Source of the DNA: Lithobates sylvaticus
Lineage: Eukaryota; Chordata; Amphibia; Anura; Ranidae
NCBI GenBank assembly: GCA_028564925.1
Contig: CM053028.1
Span: 437,821,071-437,885,070, forward strand
Direction: 5' to 3'
Length of the DNA stretch: 64,000 nt
Of this stretch, positions 34,401 to 43,081 are shown piece after piece. Numbering within the stretch: position 1 is the first letter of the stretch; each line of letters opens with the position of its first letter. The translations under genes and the position numbers were made by a program. Under the pieces are notes generated by a model. It did no database searches. It worked only from the letters and a program-made list of their open reading frames with translations, and was not told the origin of the DNA.

Positions 34401-35694
34401 CATATGAGCGGTGAAACGGCAAGGTATCTGCTCCCTGTTTGCTGAAGACATCAAGGTACTGGTGATAGGCTTTAGGTACAGACTGAAGAACATCTTGATC
34501 AGAGTCCATGCAGAGTAGGGTTGCTGGTGTGCTTATAGGTTCTGGCAGGCAATGCTTTTGACAATAGGATGATGAAAACTTGATCTCCCCGGACACCCAG
34601 TTGATCTGGGGGTTATGGGCCTGGAGCCAAGGTAGACCCAGGATGACCGGAAACAAAGGGGAGGTGATAGCATCAAGAGTCAATAGTTCCTTATGTTGAG
34701 ATGAGGAAGTAACAGGCAAAGGAAGTGTTTCTTGGGTTACTGGCCCAGATCTGATACGTGAGCCGTCAGCTAAAAAGACGCATAGTCCATGCGTTTTTGG
34801 CCGCAAGGGAATATGTTGCTGAGCGGCAAAATTTAAATCAACGAAGCAACTACAAGCTCCGGAGTCCACAATAGCGTTAACTGGAATAGTCTTTCCTGGA
34901 AGCTGAACCAGCAGAGGAAGAGTAAGATGGTTCGCCTGGGCAGGCAGCATTGTGAGGTTAGTGGGAGAGAACCTGCTGAATTTTGCGGGACACCCATGAA
35001 CATAATGGCCGGCTCTTCCACAATAAAGACAAAGATTCCTCTGCCGGCGGCGTGAACGCTCCTCTGGGGATAATGTGTGTCGCATTACTCCGAGTGGCAT
35101 GGGCCTGGGAGTGGCAGGTGCAGGGTAGACAGAACTTGAATTGGCAGGGAGCTGAACTGGGATCTTGGGTGTCATCCATACAGGGTGATTCCGCTGGGTG
35201 CTTTTCTCTGATTGGCGCTCACGGAGCCGTCGGTCAATCTGAATTACTAGACTGATAAGTCCTTCCAAGGTATCAGGTATCTCCACTCGAGCAAGTTCAT
35301 CTTTTAACTTCTCAGATAAACCCATGCGGAACCGGTGCCGCAGCGCTGCGTTTTTCCACTGGGTGTCTGCACTCCAGCATCTAAAGTCTGCAATATAGTC
35401 CTCAGCTGCTCTGTGGCCCTGCTGGAGTGCATGGAGCGTGGATTCCAGCGTGAAAGTCCGAGGTTGCAAAGAAAAATGCAGGTGACATGCGTTGCGGAAG
35501 GCCCGAAACTTGCTGCGTTCCCCAGAGAACTTCTCAGGAATGGGGACTCTGGGCTCAGGTGGGGGTGTAGTGAAGGATACTGGAGCTGAGCTGACAGGAA
35601 GTGCCTGAATTTGTCCTTCCAACTTAAGATACCCCTCATGTAGGGACTGAACAGCTTGTGTAAGGGCTGAGAGGTGGCGGCCCACTTCCTCCAT
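31441..35694 (-). CDS. Ty3/gypsy gag-pol polyprotein with chromodomain
   Basis: A single long frame of about 1,417 codons. In order it shows a gag-like N-terminal region starting MEEVGRHL, a CCHC zinc knuckle (CLYCGRAGHYVHGC), an aspartic protease motif (VDSGACSCFV), reverse transcriptase with YLDDIL, RNase H (EVDASETAVGAVV), integrase with an HHCC zinc finger and the catalytic core (HPQTNGQTERTNQ), and a C-terminal chromodomain (VQFLVKWRGYGLEDNSWEP). In this family the chromodomain directs integration toward particular chromatin. The frame looks whole. It is a mobile-element gene, not a host gene. Confidence 0.9.
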   Translation of the reverse strand: MEEVGRHLSALTQAVQSLHEGYLKLEGQIQALPVSSAPVSFTTPPPEPRVPIPEKFSGERSKFRAFRNACHLHFSLQPRTFTLESTLHALQQGHRAAEDYIADFRCWSADTQWKNAALRHRFRMGLSEKLKDELARVEIPDTLEGLISLVIQIDRRLRERQSEKSTQRNHPVWMTPKIPVQLPANSSSVYPAPATPRPMPLGVMRHTLSPEERSRRRQRNLCLYCGRAGHYVHGCPAKFSRFSPTNLTMLPAQANHLTLPLLVQLPGKTIPVNAIVDSGACSCFVDLNFAAQQHIPLRPKTHGLCVFLADGSRIRSGPVTQETLPLPVTSSSQHKELLTLDAITSPLFPVILGLPWLQAHNPQINWVSGEIKFSSSYCQKHCLPEPISTPATLLCMDSDQDVLQSVPKAYHQYLDVFSKQGADTLPFHRSYDCPIDLLPGAAIPFGRVFPLSEREQEALKEYVDDNLKKGFIRPSTSPAGAGIFFVTKKDHSLRPCVDYRELNKITVKNRYPLPLMTELFQKLRSALIFTKLDLRGAYNLIRIRKGDEWKTAFRTRFGHFEYLVMPFGLCNAPATFQHFINDVFRDLLDIFVIVYLDDILIFSGSLAQHREHVSIVLGRLRQHKLYAKPEKCEFERQSIQFLGLVISTAGVEMDPQKVSAILEWPVPTDKKGVQRFVGFANFYRKFIKGFSAIITPITQLTKQNLRFCWNSEAQSAFETLKKLFTSAPILSHPDPSLPYILEVDASETAVGAVVSQRQGVKALMHPVAFFSQRLSPAERNYDVGDRELLAIKAALEEWRYLLEGANHPILIYTDHKNLEYLRTAKRLTPRQARWALFFTRFSFHITYRPGSKNTKPDALSRMYDDPKDLSTPDTILPTGNFLLLQTDLLSQIKQASRNMLSPPGVMLTSRDGLLWKENKIFVPENVRVGVLKMFHDHPLAGHFGIHKTLELVRRTFWWPDLETFCKKYVNSCSVCIQNKTARSKSWGLLKPLPIPDKPWRMISMDFIVELPPAEGCTAIFVVVDRLTKMAHFLPLKSTPSAMETARVFIKEIVRLHGVPANITSDRGVQFTSRFWRALCKALKIELALSSAYHPQTNGQTERTNQTLEQYIRCFTSFTQDDWVSLLPLAEFAYNNANHSATGQSPFFSNYGFHLSFLPDFISESTVPAVQDTMDFLNHNNKILQEAMPKAQADNKKAFDKKRRGELNLQPGDQVWLSTTNLKLKCPSKKLAPKFTGPFPVKRRLNEVSYLSLPDSFKIHPIFHVSLLKPAVPDPFPDRGPKPPEPVLIDGNEEFEVEAILDCRRRRNQVQFLVKWRGYGLEDNSWEPACNIHARRLVRAFFLAHPEKKSLLGIRRLPLGGGQCQGYPVAGHAHGRARVRTHVPTRTGRTGQRRMNVRSDTRQARVRRNAQQVHVHAR

Positions 35695-35723
35695 CTGTAG
35701 GCTCAGTCATGGCTGTCTGATAC

Positions 35724-36230
35724 TGTAACGTACCTGGTATCAGAGCCCAACTGTAGAAGGAGACCTCTCTTACAGCCCTGGCTCGAGGACCACTGGGGTT
35801 GCAACAGTGGTACAGGAGCGCAGCGAGGTAGGAGTGCCTGTATGATCCGTGGTAGCTGATGCAGATGAGTAGAGAAGATCCACCTGATGAACTGGACTGG
35901 TGAGGCAGTAGCAGCAGTGGTAACAGGTGTAGGTCAGCGATCCCTGGATCTAGGCAGAGACAGTTTACCAGAAGGATGAGCAGAGAGGTCAGTAGGCAGG
36001 CAGAGATTTGGCAACAGAAGGTCAGCGGGTTCAGAAATAGCAGGGTCAAGGCAGGCCGGGTCAGGAGAGGAGAAGGCAGCAGTAGTCAAACGTAGCAGGA
36101 TCAGATAACAACAGCAGGTACAGGATCAGACTCAGGTAGAGCTGCAGATCAGACAGCACTGCACTGGAGCAGCTGCTGTCCTTTTAAAGGGGAACTGGCA
36201 CCAAGTTGAGTTAGCGCGCGTGCACATGCA
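35724..36230 (-). repeat. LTR of the Ty3/gypsy element (5' LTR on the minus strand)
   Basis: It has the same TGTAACGTACCTGG start and GTGCACATGCA end as the copy at 30900. The coding frame begins about 30 bases inside it on the minus strand. Confidence 0.9.
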
Positions 36231-36480
36231 CCTCAACAACAGAAGAAGACTGTCTGCTCCATACGAGAGCCCTGCGGTTCTTGCACCTCAACAACAGAAG
36301 AAGATTGAGGTCGGGTATGCCTGACCTTGGCAAGTACCACTACTCCATCATCAGAGTTATCTGTCAGGGTACTGGATCATATTCTGAGCCTGAATCTGAC
36401 AGAATCTGACAGATGGATGATTTCCTCTTCACTCTCATCTGTCATGCTCAGAAACGTGTAGGTCTCTTCACTAGTGTACC
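36231..36480 (-). pseudogene. piggyBac transposase, probable N-terminal segment
   Basis: The minus strand here encodes an acidic stretch (MTDESEEEIIHLSDSV), the kind of acidic N-terminus that piggyBac-family transposases carry ahead of the catalytic domain. A 57-base local duplication repeats CACCTCAACAACAGAAGAAG at about 36229 and 36286. It continues the gene at 29427-30899 across the LTR element, and it has at least one stop. The start codon is uncertain. Confidence 0.6.
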
Positions 36481-36489
36481 TTCAATTGG

Positions 36490-37137
36490 ACATTGTGGCC
36501 TCTAAATTTACTGGTACAACCAGTGAAACCCAGACGACTCACAGGATTGTCAGCGACTGCTTCAAACGCTACCAAAAAAACTGTTATAGTTCGCAGGGAT
36601 CAGGCCCAACCCTGCGAACGCTGCAGTTATGTGTGTTGTGTAAGTGACAGTGATCGATTGATACTGCACTTGGGTGGGCTGGGCTCAGCGGAGGGGCTAA
36701 ACGCAGGTTCTAGCAGGTATCTGGGCTGATCCCGCTAACGCTGTGTTAGCAATATCAGTGAAAAATCTGAAAACTGCACTTGGTGACACCGTGACAGGGA
36801 GTGAAGGGGTTAACTGGGGGGGGGATCAGGGTGTGACAAGTGTACCTACGTGTACTGGTGTTAGTGTAGTGTTGTGCAACTCACTGTTAGACGTCCTCTC
36901 TCTGGAATGGAAAAGAGTTCCACGAGGGGAGATGACATCATTTCCCCTGCCTGTATTTACACTTACACAGGTAGGGGAGGCATTTTATTTGCCAGAACCG
37001 ATCAGCAGGTCTAGGCCAGAAATCATTGGCCTGGACCCGAAGACTGATCAGTTCTGTAATGATTACGATCACCGCAGACACTGTGGACGCCCAGCAGTGC
37101 CATTCTGCCGCCGTCATTCGGCGGTGGGCGGTTTTAA
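36490..37137 (-). mobile_element. Host piggyBac element, 5' terminal arm
   Basis: It carries, in reverse orientation, words of the guest element's left arm: GATCCCGCTAACGC, CAGGTATCTGGGCTGATC, CACTTGGGTGGGCTGGGC (reverse complements near 26030-26100), and further out TGCCATTCTGCCG with a degraded end GGTTTTAAAG near 37130. It lacks the 350-360-bp tandem array. Antisense frames here, including one of 189 codons, have no coding support. Confidence 0.7.
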
Positions 37138-38361
37138 AGCGGATATGCATATCCATGTCGCAGATTTTTGGATTTTGTGTTGCGGATCTGAACGCAGTGC
37201 ATGTTTACGCACCTCTGTGAAAGTCTCCATTGAAATCAATGCAGCTGCTTTCAGATCTGTAAATAAACTATGGAATTGTGTTTTTTTTTTTTTTCACCAG
37301 CCATGTGAATGAAACCTAAATCACCACTGTAGCCATGCTTCTGTCAAGAAAACAGCAAAATATTCTGTATGCTTGCACAATCTTTGCTTTATTCAGCTGT
37401 ATAAATAGGAGGTGATCGTTTAGAAAGCCTAGTTTCTGAGACTGGAAGGACTGAATGACCCAGTTATACTACATTTTTAGACTTTATAGGATCATCATTT
37501 TTCCTTCTTCTATTTCTTGTTCAACATTCATGGCACAGAACTTTCTTCATAGGCACTGGTATCAAATTTGTGAGGCCCTAGCCTGAAGCCATGGCAGGTC
37601 TGCATTGCAAGTTATTACTTGTTCAAGAGGAGGAGTAAGGTCTTTCAAAACAATAAGTTCATATTTTAAGCACTGACAGCACACCTCAACTCCTGCGCAG
37701 GCAAAACATAGAATGTCACGTCTTGTCATGATTTGGCACATTTTACCTGAGAACATTATGGCCCATCTCCAAACAAATGAAGTCAGTTGAGGTTATGTAA
37801 TAACATGATACAAAGGGCAAGAATGTACTGTATCCAACAGAAGCCGGTCAGTTGTTTAGTGTCGTGATTGACATCAATAACCCTAATTCATATTCAAATT
37901 GTTCCCTAAGACAAAAATGTAATATGCACAGGACATCAACCCATATGATATCACAATTACTGTCTTTATCTGTCTTATATGATTCCAGTAAACTGAAAGA
38001 TGATTGGTTTCTAGAGGTCATTACACTTACATGCATATTAAAGTTACTCATTACGCTAATTTATTAAAGTGTAACTAAACCGCTAGACCAAATAAAACAT
38101 TTTGGGCTCCCAGAAGCTTTTTTTCCCCACACTGTGCCACTAAGCACTAACTTACCTAGCAAAGGTATCCCCTCCAGCTCTGCTATGCCAGTGCCCCCTC
38201 CATTGCCAGCACTCCCATTTTCTCCAAGAAATGCACAGGGGAACTACTTCGTCCAGGTACAGATTCATGCAGAGAATGTACACTGAGCTGCGCATGCAGA
38301 CCTGTATACTTTCAAAAAAAAGTTCTAAAGGGCCGGGTGAAACATCTATGACAGAAGAGAC
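37138..38361. other. Non-coding stretch, mostly low-copy-looking
   Basis: 37140-37320 has words such as TGAAAGTCTCCATTG and ATCAATGCAGCTGC that suggest an old MITE. From 37320 to 38060 nothing is recognised. 38062-38345 begins TTAAAGTGTAACTAAACC, the left end of a TTAA-type MITE whose right end is unclear. Confidence 0.4.
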
Positions 38362-38365
38362 ACAG

Positions 38366-40103
38366 GGGTTGATTTACTAAAACTAGAGTGTAAAATCTGG
38401 TGCAGCTCTGCATAGAAACAAATCAGCTTCCAGGTTTTAATCCTCATGCACACGGACATTTTAAAAAATGGGCTGTAAAGCTAGTACAGACGCCAGGAAA
38501 AAAAGCAGCGTTAAAAACGCGATTTTTTTTAAGCGTTTTGCATTGAATTCAATGTACGTTAAGCCGAGCTAGCTTTCAGCCGCGTTTCTCTGTCTCTATT
38601 CAAAAATCAATGGTTCCCCGTGGGAGCCCTTTGATTTGAATAGAAGTCGCACCAGAAGTCGGATCAAGATGATCCGACTTGCGGTGCGACTTGTGTGCTG
38701 AGAATCTTGAAGGGGAACCCCGCGAAAATTTAGAAAAAAATTTGCGTGAGGTTCCCCCCAAGACGATACCAGACTCTTCGGTCTGGTATGGATCTTAAGG
38801 GGAACCCCCACACCAAAATAAATGACGTGGGGTCCCCCCCACGATCCATACCAGACCCCTATCCAAGCACGCAGCCCGGCCGGTCAGGAAAGGAGATGGG
38901 ACGAGCAAGCGTCCACCCCACCTCCTGAGCCATACCAGGCCGCATGCTCTCAACACGGGGGGTGGGTGTTTTGGGAAGGGGGGCGCCCTGCGGTCCCCCC
39001 CACCCCAAAACACCTTGTTCCCATGTTGATGAGGACAAGGGCCTCTTCCCAACAACCCTGGCCGTTGGTTGTCGGGGTCTGCGGGCGGGGGGGCTTATCG
39101 GAATCCGGGAGCCCCCTTTAATAAGGGGGCCCCCAGATCCCGGCCCCCCACCCTATGTGAATGAGTAAGGGATACATAGTACCCCTACCCATTTACCTGG
39201 GGTAAAAGTGTCAATAAAAAAAAACACACTACACTATTAAAGGGGGCTTCCAGATACCGATAAGCCCCCCGCCCGCAGACCCCGACAACCAACGGCCAGG
39301 GTTGTCGGGAAGAGGCCCTTGTCCTCATCAACATGGGGACAAGGTGCTTTGGGGTTTTCCCCAAAGCACCCACCCCCCATGTTGAGGGCATGCGGCCTGG
39401 TACGGCTCAGGAGGGGGGGGTGCTCGCTCGTCCGCAACCCTCGCTCGTCCCCACCCCTTTTCCTGACCGGCCGGGCTACGTGCTCGGATAAGGGTCTGGT
39501 ATGGATCATGGGGGGGACCCCACGCCATTTTTTTTGGTGTGGGGGGTTCCCCTTAAGATCTATACCAGACCGAAGGGTCTGGTATTGTCTTGGGGGGGAA
39601 CCTCACGCAAAATTTTGCAGGATCAAGATTCTCAGCACACAAGTCGCACCGCAAGTCGGATCATCTTGATCCAACTTCTGGTACGACTTCTATTCAAATC
39701 AATGGGCTCACATAGGGAACCATTGATTTTGAATAGAGACATAAACGGACGAGGCTTAACACAGCGTTAAGCCTCGTTAATTCGCGTTTAACACCTTTTG
39801 CCGGCGTCTGACGTTTTTACAGCTCTAACGCTGGAGCCTCAGAACGCTCTGGTCCTGTTTTTTTTTACAGCTTAAAAACGCCTATGCCATTTGCAGCTCA
39901 AAAACACCTAGATGGGCATGAAGCCATAGACTAACATGGACAGGCGTTTTTAAGCTGCAAAAAAACACTCAAAAAAGCGGCTGTAAAAATGTGTGCATGA
40001 GGCCTTATTGTCAAAACTTGATTAAACAAGCTGAAGTTAGAAGCTGATTGGCTACCATGCACAGCTGTACCAGATTCTGAGTGCATCAGTTTTAGTAAAT
40101 CCA
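38366..40103. mobile_element. TTTACTAAAACT fold-back MITE, split by a 1.56-kb insertion
   Basis: The outer ends are TTTACTAAAACTAGAGTG and CAGTTTTAGTAAA. Words of the family at 54267 follow on each side: AATCAGCTTCCAGGTTTTA on the left, TTGTCAAAACTTGATTAAAC on the right. The interior from 38441 to 40004 is another fold-back element. Confidence 0.75.
38441..40004. repeat. 1.56-kb fold-back with GC-rich arms
   Basis: The termini CCTCATGCACACGG and GTGTGCATGAGG are inverted. The arms (about 38441-39118 and 39238-40004) are reverse complements along their length. Marker pairs include GTCGCACC/GGTGCGAC, GAGGTTCCCCCCAAGAC/GTCTTGGGGGGGAACCTC, CGGCCGGTCAGGAAA with TTTCCTGACCGGCCG, and GGCCGTTGGTTGTCGGGGTC with its mirror. 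The spacer is about 120 bases. The left arm is the same GC-rich module as at 41783-42200. No coding frame has support. Confidence 0.85.
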
Positions 40104-40104
40104 G

Positions 40105-40526
40105 CAATGATAATAGGCAGGCCTCTGGTTTATATTGGTTGCCAAGCGCCAAAATCTGTGGATGCGCACATGTGTGTAAGTGTGCACCGAGGCATGTTCC
40201 TGCGTATGAGCCTGTGCGTTCTTGCAAATCTAATTGTTAAAGTTAGTCACTGATACAGTTCAATGTCTCAGCCTGAAAGTGGAACTATGTATCTATTAGT
40301 GGAGCTCGAGATGACAAGGGTGGTCTCTCGCACAATACCAGTCCAAGCACCCATGGTGGTGGAGACAGGGACTTTTCAATAAAGTAGAAAAAAAGTAAAA
40401 AGTGTAATGTAACATGGCACAAAGCTGGACAGCCAGAATGAAATCATGTATATGTACAGTGTGAATAGTGTGTGTGTGTATATATATATATCTATCTATA
40501 TATATAGATATATATATATGTATATA
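40105..40526. other. Non-coding stretch ending in a TA/TCTA microsatellite
   Basis: Nothing is recognised until the ATATATCTATCTATATATA run at about 40478-40526, which borders the Tc1 element. Confidence 0.5.
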
Positions 40527-40681
40527 CAGTGCCTTGAAAAAGTATTTTCATACCCCTTGAAATTTTCCACATAATTTGCCATGTTACAACCGAAATATTT
40601 TTTTTTTATTGGGATTTTATGTGATAGACCAACACAAAGTGGCACATGATTGTGAAGTGGAAGGAAAATGATAAATGGTTT

Positions 40682-41304
40682 TCATTTTTTTTTACAAATA
40701 AACATGTGAAAAGTGTGGTGTGCATTTGTATTCAGTCCCCGAGTCAATAGTTTGTAGAACCACCTTTCGCTGCAATTACAGCTGCAAGTCTTTTTTGGGG
40801 ATGTCTCTACCAGCTTTGCACATCTAGAGAGTGAAATTTTTGCCCATTCTTCTTTGCAAAATTGCTCAACATCTGTCAGATTGTATGGAGAGCATCTATG
40901 AACAACAATTTTCAAGTCTTTCCACAGATTCTCTATTGGATTTAGGTCTGGTCTTTGACTGGGCCATTCTAACACATGAATATGCTTTGATTTAAACCAT
41001 TCCATTCTAGCTCTGGCTGTATGTTTAGGATTGTTGTCCTGCTGGAAGGTGAACCTCTGTCCCAGTCTCAAGTATTTTGCAGACCTTTGCAGGTTTTCTT
41101 CCAAGATCGCCCTGTATTTGGCGCCATCCATCTTCCCAACTCTGACCAGCTTCCCTGTCCCTGTTGAAGAAAAGCATCCCCACAACATGGTGGTGGCAGC
41201 ATTATGGTGTGTTCAGGGTGATGGGCAGGGTTAGTTTTCAGCCACACATAGCGTTTTGCTTTTAGGCCAAATAGTTCAATTTTGGTCTCATCTGACCAGA
41301 GCAC
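40682..41304 (-). pseudogene. Tc1 transposase, catalytic half
   Basis: WSDETKIELFG (first catalytic Asp) lies in the frame ending near 41068. FQQDNNPKHTA (second Asp) and [18 protein letters not shown] (Glu) lie in the frame 40682-41188. These are the DDE catalytic motifs of Tc1 transposases, which join element ends to TA targets. The two parts are in different frames, so the gene is frameshifted, and the helix-turn-helix N-terminus is absent. It is dead. Confidence 0.85.
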
Positions 41305-41438
41305 CTTCTTTCACGTTTTCTGTGTCCCCCACATGGCTTCTTGCAAACTGAGAATGGGACTTCTTATGGCTTCTTTCTTTCAACAATGGCTTTTTTCTTG
41401 CCACTCATAAAGGCCAGTTTTGTGGAGTGCACGACTAA

Positions 41439-41782
41439 TGCCCTGTACACACGACCGGACTTTTTGACAGCAAAGGTCCGACAGAACGAATCCGTCGGAC
41501 ATTCCGATCGTGTGTGGGCTCCATCGGACCTTTGCATGGCAAAAATCCGACGGACTTTAGAAATAGAACATGTTTTAAATTTTCCCGCCGGAACCCTGCC
41601 AGAGTCAGTTCCTAGCGGGAAAACCGTTCGTCTGTATGCTGGTCCGACTGACCCAAAATACGACGGAAGGGCAGCTACAGCCCCTGCCCGCGAGAAAGTT
41701 TCTCGGCGACAGGGCACTGTACATCTCACGCTGGCTGCAATAGGAAAAACACATTTTCCTATCGCAGCGGGCGCGAGAGGGA
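41439..41782. mobile_element. Harbinger-like MITE inside Tc1, right border lost
   Basis: It starts TGCCCTGTACACACGACCGG directly after TAA (41436-41438), at the Tc1 sequence GCACGACTAA. GTCCGACAG/CCGTCGGAC words follow, as in the element at 93. The right end merges with the GC-rich module without a clear TAA copy. Confidence 0.6.
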
Positions 41783-42660
41783 AGGCCCTTTGGTCTGGTA
41801 TGGATTTTAAGGGGAAGCCCCTACGCCGGAAAAAATGGTGTGGGGGTCCCCCCAAAATCAATACCAGACCCTTATCCGAGCACGCAGCCCGGCCGGTCAG
41901 GAAAGGGGGTGGGGACGAGCGAGCGCCCCCCACCTCCTGAGCCATACCAGGCCGCGTGCCCTCAACATGGGGGGTGCTTTGGGGAAAGGGGGGCCCTGCA
42001 GGCCCCCCCACCCCAAAGCACCTTGTCCCCATGTTGATGAGGACAATGGCCTCTTCCCGACAACCCTGGCCGTTGGTTGTCGGGGTCTGCGGGCGGGGGG
42101 GCTTATCGGAATCCGGGAGCCCCCTTTAATAAGGGGGCCCCCAGATCCCGGCCCCCCACCCTATGTGAATGAGTATGGGGTATGATGTACCCCTACCCAT
42201 TCACCTGGGGAAAAAAGTGTAAATAAAAAACAACACAAGTTTTAAAAATACTTTATTACACAGCTCCGGGGGTCTTCTTCCGTCTTGGGGGGTCTTCTCG
42301 CCGGACTCCTCCGCTATCTTCCGCTAGCTCTTTTACTAGCGGAGGAGCCACGGCTTTCTTCTTCGCCAGTCGCCGCCGTCTGGGGGTCTTGTTCAGACTT
42401 CGGGGGTCTTGTCCCGCTCTTCGAATCTTCTGTCGATGTCGCCGCCGATGCCTTCTTCTCCTTCTTCTCCTTCTCCTCTTCTTCTTCTTCCTTCCGATGT
42501 TGCCACAACGCTCTCTCTGGCCACAATGGCAGAGAAGCGTGGTGTGGCGACTTATATAGGGACAAGGGGCGGGGTCACCGGCAGATGTCACATGGTGACC
42601 CCGCCCTCATATGATGTCACAGTCCCAGCATCCCCCCGCCCCTTGTCCCTATATAAGGGG
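41783..42660. repeat. GC-rich dispersed module, long copy
   Basis: It shares with 38755-39170, in the same orientation, GGTCTGGTATGG, CGGCCGGTCAGGAAAG, GGCCGTTGGTTGTCGGGGTC and CCTATGTGAATGAGTA. It continues with a CTTCTT-rich polypyrimidine run (about 42445-42495) and ends in a palindrome of GGGGCGGGGTCACC and GGTGACCCCGCCC, then CCTATATAAGGGG. Frames on both strands are low-complexity and unsupported. Confidence 0.6.
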
Positions 42661-42884
42661 TATCAGTATCAGGGGGCTGAATTCAAATGCACGCCACACT
42701 TTTTAGATATTTATTTGTAAAAGGTTTTGAAAATCATTTATAATTTTCCTTCTACTTCACAATTATGTGCCACATTGTGTTGGTCTATTACATAAAATCC
42801 CAATAAAATACATTTACATTTTTGGTTGTAACATGACAAAATGTGGAGAATTTCAAGGGGTATGAATACTTTTCCAGGCACTGT

Positions 42885-42893
42885 GTATGTGCA

Positions 42894-42948
<55 letters not shown>
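42885..42948. repeat. TG/TA microsatellite
   Basis: A TGTGTG run passes directly into TATATA, adjoining the Tc1 right end and 81 bases before the KLHL24 acceptor. Confidence 0.9.
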
Positions 42949-43029
42949 GCACTGTATATTTAAACATGAACAATTTTTTGGGCATTTTGTGAAATTCATT
43001 TTCTAATTTCTGATCTGATTACTTTGCAG

Positions 43030-43081
43030 GTAGTGGATAATTAATTAATTCTAGGCTGTGGTGTGCCCACACAACTGAACA
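43030..43081 (+). promoter_or_regulatory. KLHL24: KLHL24 5' UTR part of the first coding exon, and start context
   Basis: The acceptor TTACTTTGCAG ends at 43029, so the exon probably begins at 43030 and an upstream non-coding exon exists. The start codon at 43082 has A at -3 and G at +4, a strong Kozak context. An in-frame TGA at 43076-43078 lies two codons upstream, which fixes this ATG as the first possible one. Confidence 0.7.

Larger units (their letters stand above)
30900..36233 (-). mobile_element. Ty3/gypsy chromovirus-type LTR retrotransposon, looks largely whole
   Basis: An LTR element on the minus strand with two long terminal repeats (30900-31460 and 35724-36230) and one long continuous gag-pol frame between them (31441-35694). 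The chromodomain after integrase places it in the chromovirus branch of Ty3/gypsy. The LTRs are nearly identical apart from one internal block that differs in length, and the coding frame is uninterrupted, so the insertion looks young for this window. It sits inside the decayed piggyBac transposase gene, splitting its 5' part. I see no clean target-site duplication at the outer borders. Confidence 0.9.
40527..42883 (-). mobile_element. Tc1/mariner element, copy 1, carrying a later insertion
   Basis: The ends are CAGTGCCTTGAAAAAGTA on the left and TACTTTTCCAGGCACTG on the right, inverted, next to TA. The transposase is on the minus strand. The N-terminal DNA-binding half is missing; in its place are a Harbinger-like MITE starting at 41439 and a GC-rich module. 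The other two Tc1 copies in the window keep the N-terminal half. Confidence 0.85.

Noticed and set aside
36743-37312. 189-codon plus-strand frame
   Set aside because: It lies antisense in the terminal arm of the piggyBac element, has low-complexity segments and no recognisable domain.
41364-42614. Overlapping frames of 110-220 codons on both strands
   Set aside because: They arise from GC-rich repeat modules and the CTTCTT run; Pro/Gly/Arg-rich products on both strands are composition artefacts.
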